NCBI GenBank assembly: GCA_028023455.1
Contig: JAQFVV010012396.1
Location: 4,745,085 to 4,809,084, forward strand
DNA: 64,000 nt
Direction: 5' to 3'
Source: Epiperipatus broadwayi
Taxonomy: Eukaryota > Onychophora > Udeonychophora > Euonychophora > Peripatidae
In this document: one piece after another, positions 62,341 through 64,000 of the stretch
Numbering within the stretch: position 1 is the stretch's first letter
Layout of the letters: every line of letters begins with the position of its first letter
Translations under genes and position numbers: made by a program
The notes under the pieces: generated by a model
What the model saw: only the letters and a program-made list of their open reading frames with translations
Database searches by the model: none
Told to the model about the DNA's origin: nothing

Positions 62341-62535
62341 GCAAAACATAAGACAGCCATTCTTATCTTTTCCAAAGTCTCTATCATGGGATTTGGTTTG
62401 AAAGTACCCTGTTGAATCAACAAATCATCATTGAACTATTATAACAACATTACAGCACGTGTTTAGAGTATAAATCCTTGCTGTTTAAAAATTATATACA
62501 ATTGCTATGCAATAAATAAAATTCAATACATGTTT
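62341..62535. repeat. Direct repeat R3, unit 2
   Basis: Second unit, same orientation, 350 bp downstream. Diverged by perhaps a quarter, so an old duplication or two insertions of one repeat. Confidence 0.7.
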
Positions 62536-64000
62536 AAAATTATTCTTTTCTGTATATCTAGAAATTCCTTTTACAGCATTGTCTTTATTATAATTCTCTT
62601 TGTTAAAGTAGAAACTCTTTTAACTGTTTCTGCTTGATAACATTTTCTTTATCATTCAATTTATTATTTAAATAGTACTTGGAACTAAAAATTATCATAC
62701 ATAAAAAATGTATATAATAATGCATTTCTTAATAAATATTCACTATTGTGTTTGGCAAAAAAGAGCCATGGAAGTTACATGTTCATAAACTATATGATTC
62801 TATCCCTTACAGAACAAACACTGTATTTGATGTAACTGGTAAAACTATTATTGATTAATTTGTATAACACCTGTATGAATAATTTAAAATAACTTTAAAA
62901 TGTCAAAAAATGTTAATGTGTACTATTTTTATTAATTCACGCATATTGATCACTGTACTTATTCCATTGAATGAGTAGGAGAAGTTTAATGCACACTAAA
63001 TAATGAAAGATCTTTTTTTAAAAATAATAAACAATATTGTTGGGACAATTGAATGGGAATGCACTTTTTAGTACAGAAATGGTGTGATTGATTTTAGAAC
63101 TAAAAATTTATTGGTAGTATTTGTGATGTTCAAACATTGCATCATATCTGAGTGTCTAAATGTTTAATATTTTAAAATATAATGGAAATGTTTTAATAAC
63201 AATTTCTTTGTGTATTTAGTACTGTAATAGATTGATAGATGTGGCAGTTAGTGGTTCCTTATTCGAACTCATCCTAACATTTGTTTGTTCATATGTTATA
63301 TGATTTTTATAGAACTGGCCATATGATTATTATAAAATAAAATAATCAAAGATTATTGGGTGATTACGATTCAAATGAGGATCATTAGCAGTCAAGTTTG
63401 TTCAGCTATTACTATATTAAACTACCATGGGGCGATTGTCTGTTTACTTTCATAATCTTTGATTTGTTGTATACTGTATTTCTATTTTTTAATTACTATC
63501 TACTCATCAATATTCATTTTTGATAAATAAAAAAACTTCTAATATTATATATTTTTATTTAAAATAGCATATTTTATCTCTCAACATTTAGAACGATTAT
63601 GTTTTTATTTTTTGTTTATTTAATAATCAGTTGGCATTAATGCTCAAAAACTACAAAATTGTTTGAATAAATCTCTTTTTTTTTAAATCATTATTAAAAT
63701 TTTTGACGTTTTTTTTCTTCCTTTTAAACAAAAAGATTAAAAGAAATCCTGTAATGCTCATATTATACAAAACAATTTAATAATCTATATTTTTAAAAAA
63801 ATCTATATTATTGATAAAATAACCGAGCAATCGATAACTTCTCACAACAGGATAAATAAATCACAAGAAGCTGTTAATAACACTCTAAAAAAAATGAAAA
63901 CAAAAAAGCTCATCATTAGATCTATCTAAATAAAATTACAGAGTGAATTTCAAGAGAATCTCAGTAAAAGATGCGGTGATAAAGTAATAAAAAGAAACAT
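62536..64000. other. AT-rich stretch without recognisable gene
   Basis: A ttcgaactcatcc sequence near 63264 looks B-box-like but has no tRNA-like partner sequence. Nothing else seen. Confidence 0.45.

Overview
This is eukaryotic nuclear DNA, by eye about three quarters A+T, from an animal (probably an invertebrate; I cannot name the lineage). I found no convincing intact host gene, no rRNA, no canonical tRNA gene and nothing bacterial. Almost everything recognisable is a mobile element or its decayed remains. RTE-type LINEs, a Penelope-like element, Ty3-type LTR elements, tRNA-derived SINE-like sequences, pogo/Tigger-like MITEs and many foldback elements occur together, which fits an AT-rich metazoan. 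LTR differences concentrated at CpG/TpG pairs suggest the host methylates CpG.

Layout. 1-3 kb: a decayed RTE LINE (+) joined to a 670-bp repeat seen again at 7 kb. 5-6 and 15-15.7 kb: two copies of another repeat. 9.8-10.6 kb: a foldback with a near-perfect 269-bp stem. 10.9-12.9 kb: an RTE copy (-). 13.4 kb: a 137-bp near-perfect hairpin, with a sibling at 27.4 kb. 15.7-16.6 kb: another foldback. 23.1 kb: a 186-bp hairpin element with an 11-bp flanking duplication. 23.7-25.15 kb: an RTE copy (-) carrying a tRNA-like insertion. 25.2 kb: a pogo-like MITE. 25.7-26.5 kb: a diverged tandem array. 27.9-29.5 kb: a foldback cluster with palindromic junctions. 31.7-33.5 kb: a Penelope-like element with RT and GIY-YIG domains, flanked by 52-bp inverted repeats. 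37-38.8 kb: an RTE copy (-).

The centrepiece is 38,993-41,725: a structurally complete LTR retrotransposon (two ~591-bp LTRs, 6-bp target duplication, candidate primer-binding site, polypurine tract) that has no pol. Its single long gene is a 418-codon Ty3-type Gag with two CCHC zinc knuckles. Its C-terminal third is a coiled coil that closely resembles the N-terminal coiled coil of the Golgi matrix protein GM130 (GOLGA2). This looks like capture of a host golgin fragment by a gag-only retroelement. A -1 frame ORF overlaps the end of gag at an A_AAA_AAG heptamer.

From 42 to 64 kb there are a LINE fragment (43 kb), scattered tRNA-like SINE remnants, a perfect 125-bp tandem duplication (51.3 kb), an LTR with adjacent primer-binding-like sequence on the minus strand (54 kb), a LINE C-terminus (55 kb, -), tRNA-like cassettes (57 and 59 kb), a foldback (59.5-60.1 kb), a Tigger-like MITE (60.4-61.3 kb) and a duplicated 200-bp block (62 kb). 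These elements do not form a pathway. They record successive insertions, some nested.
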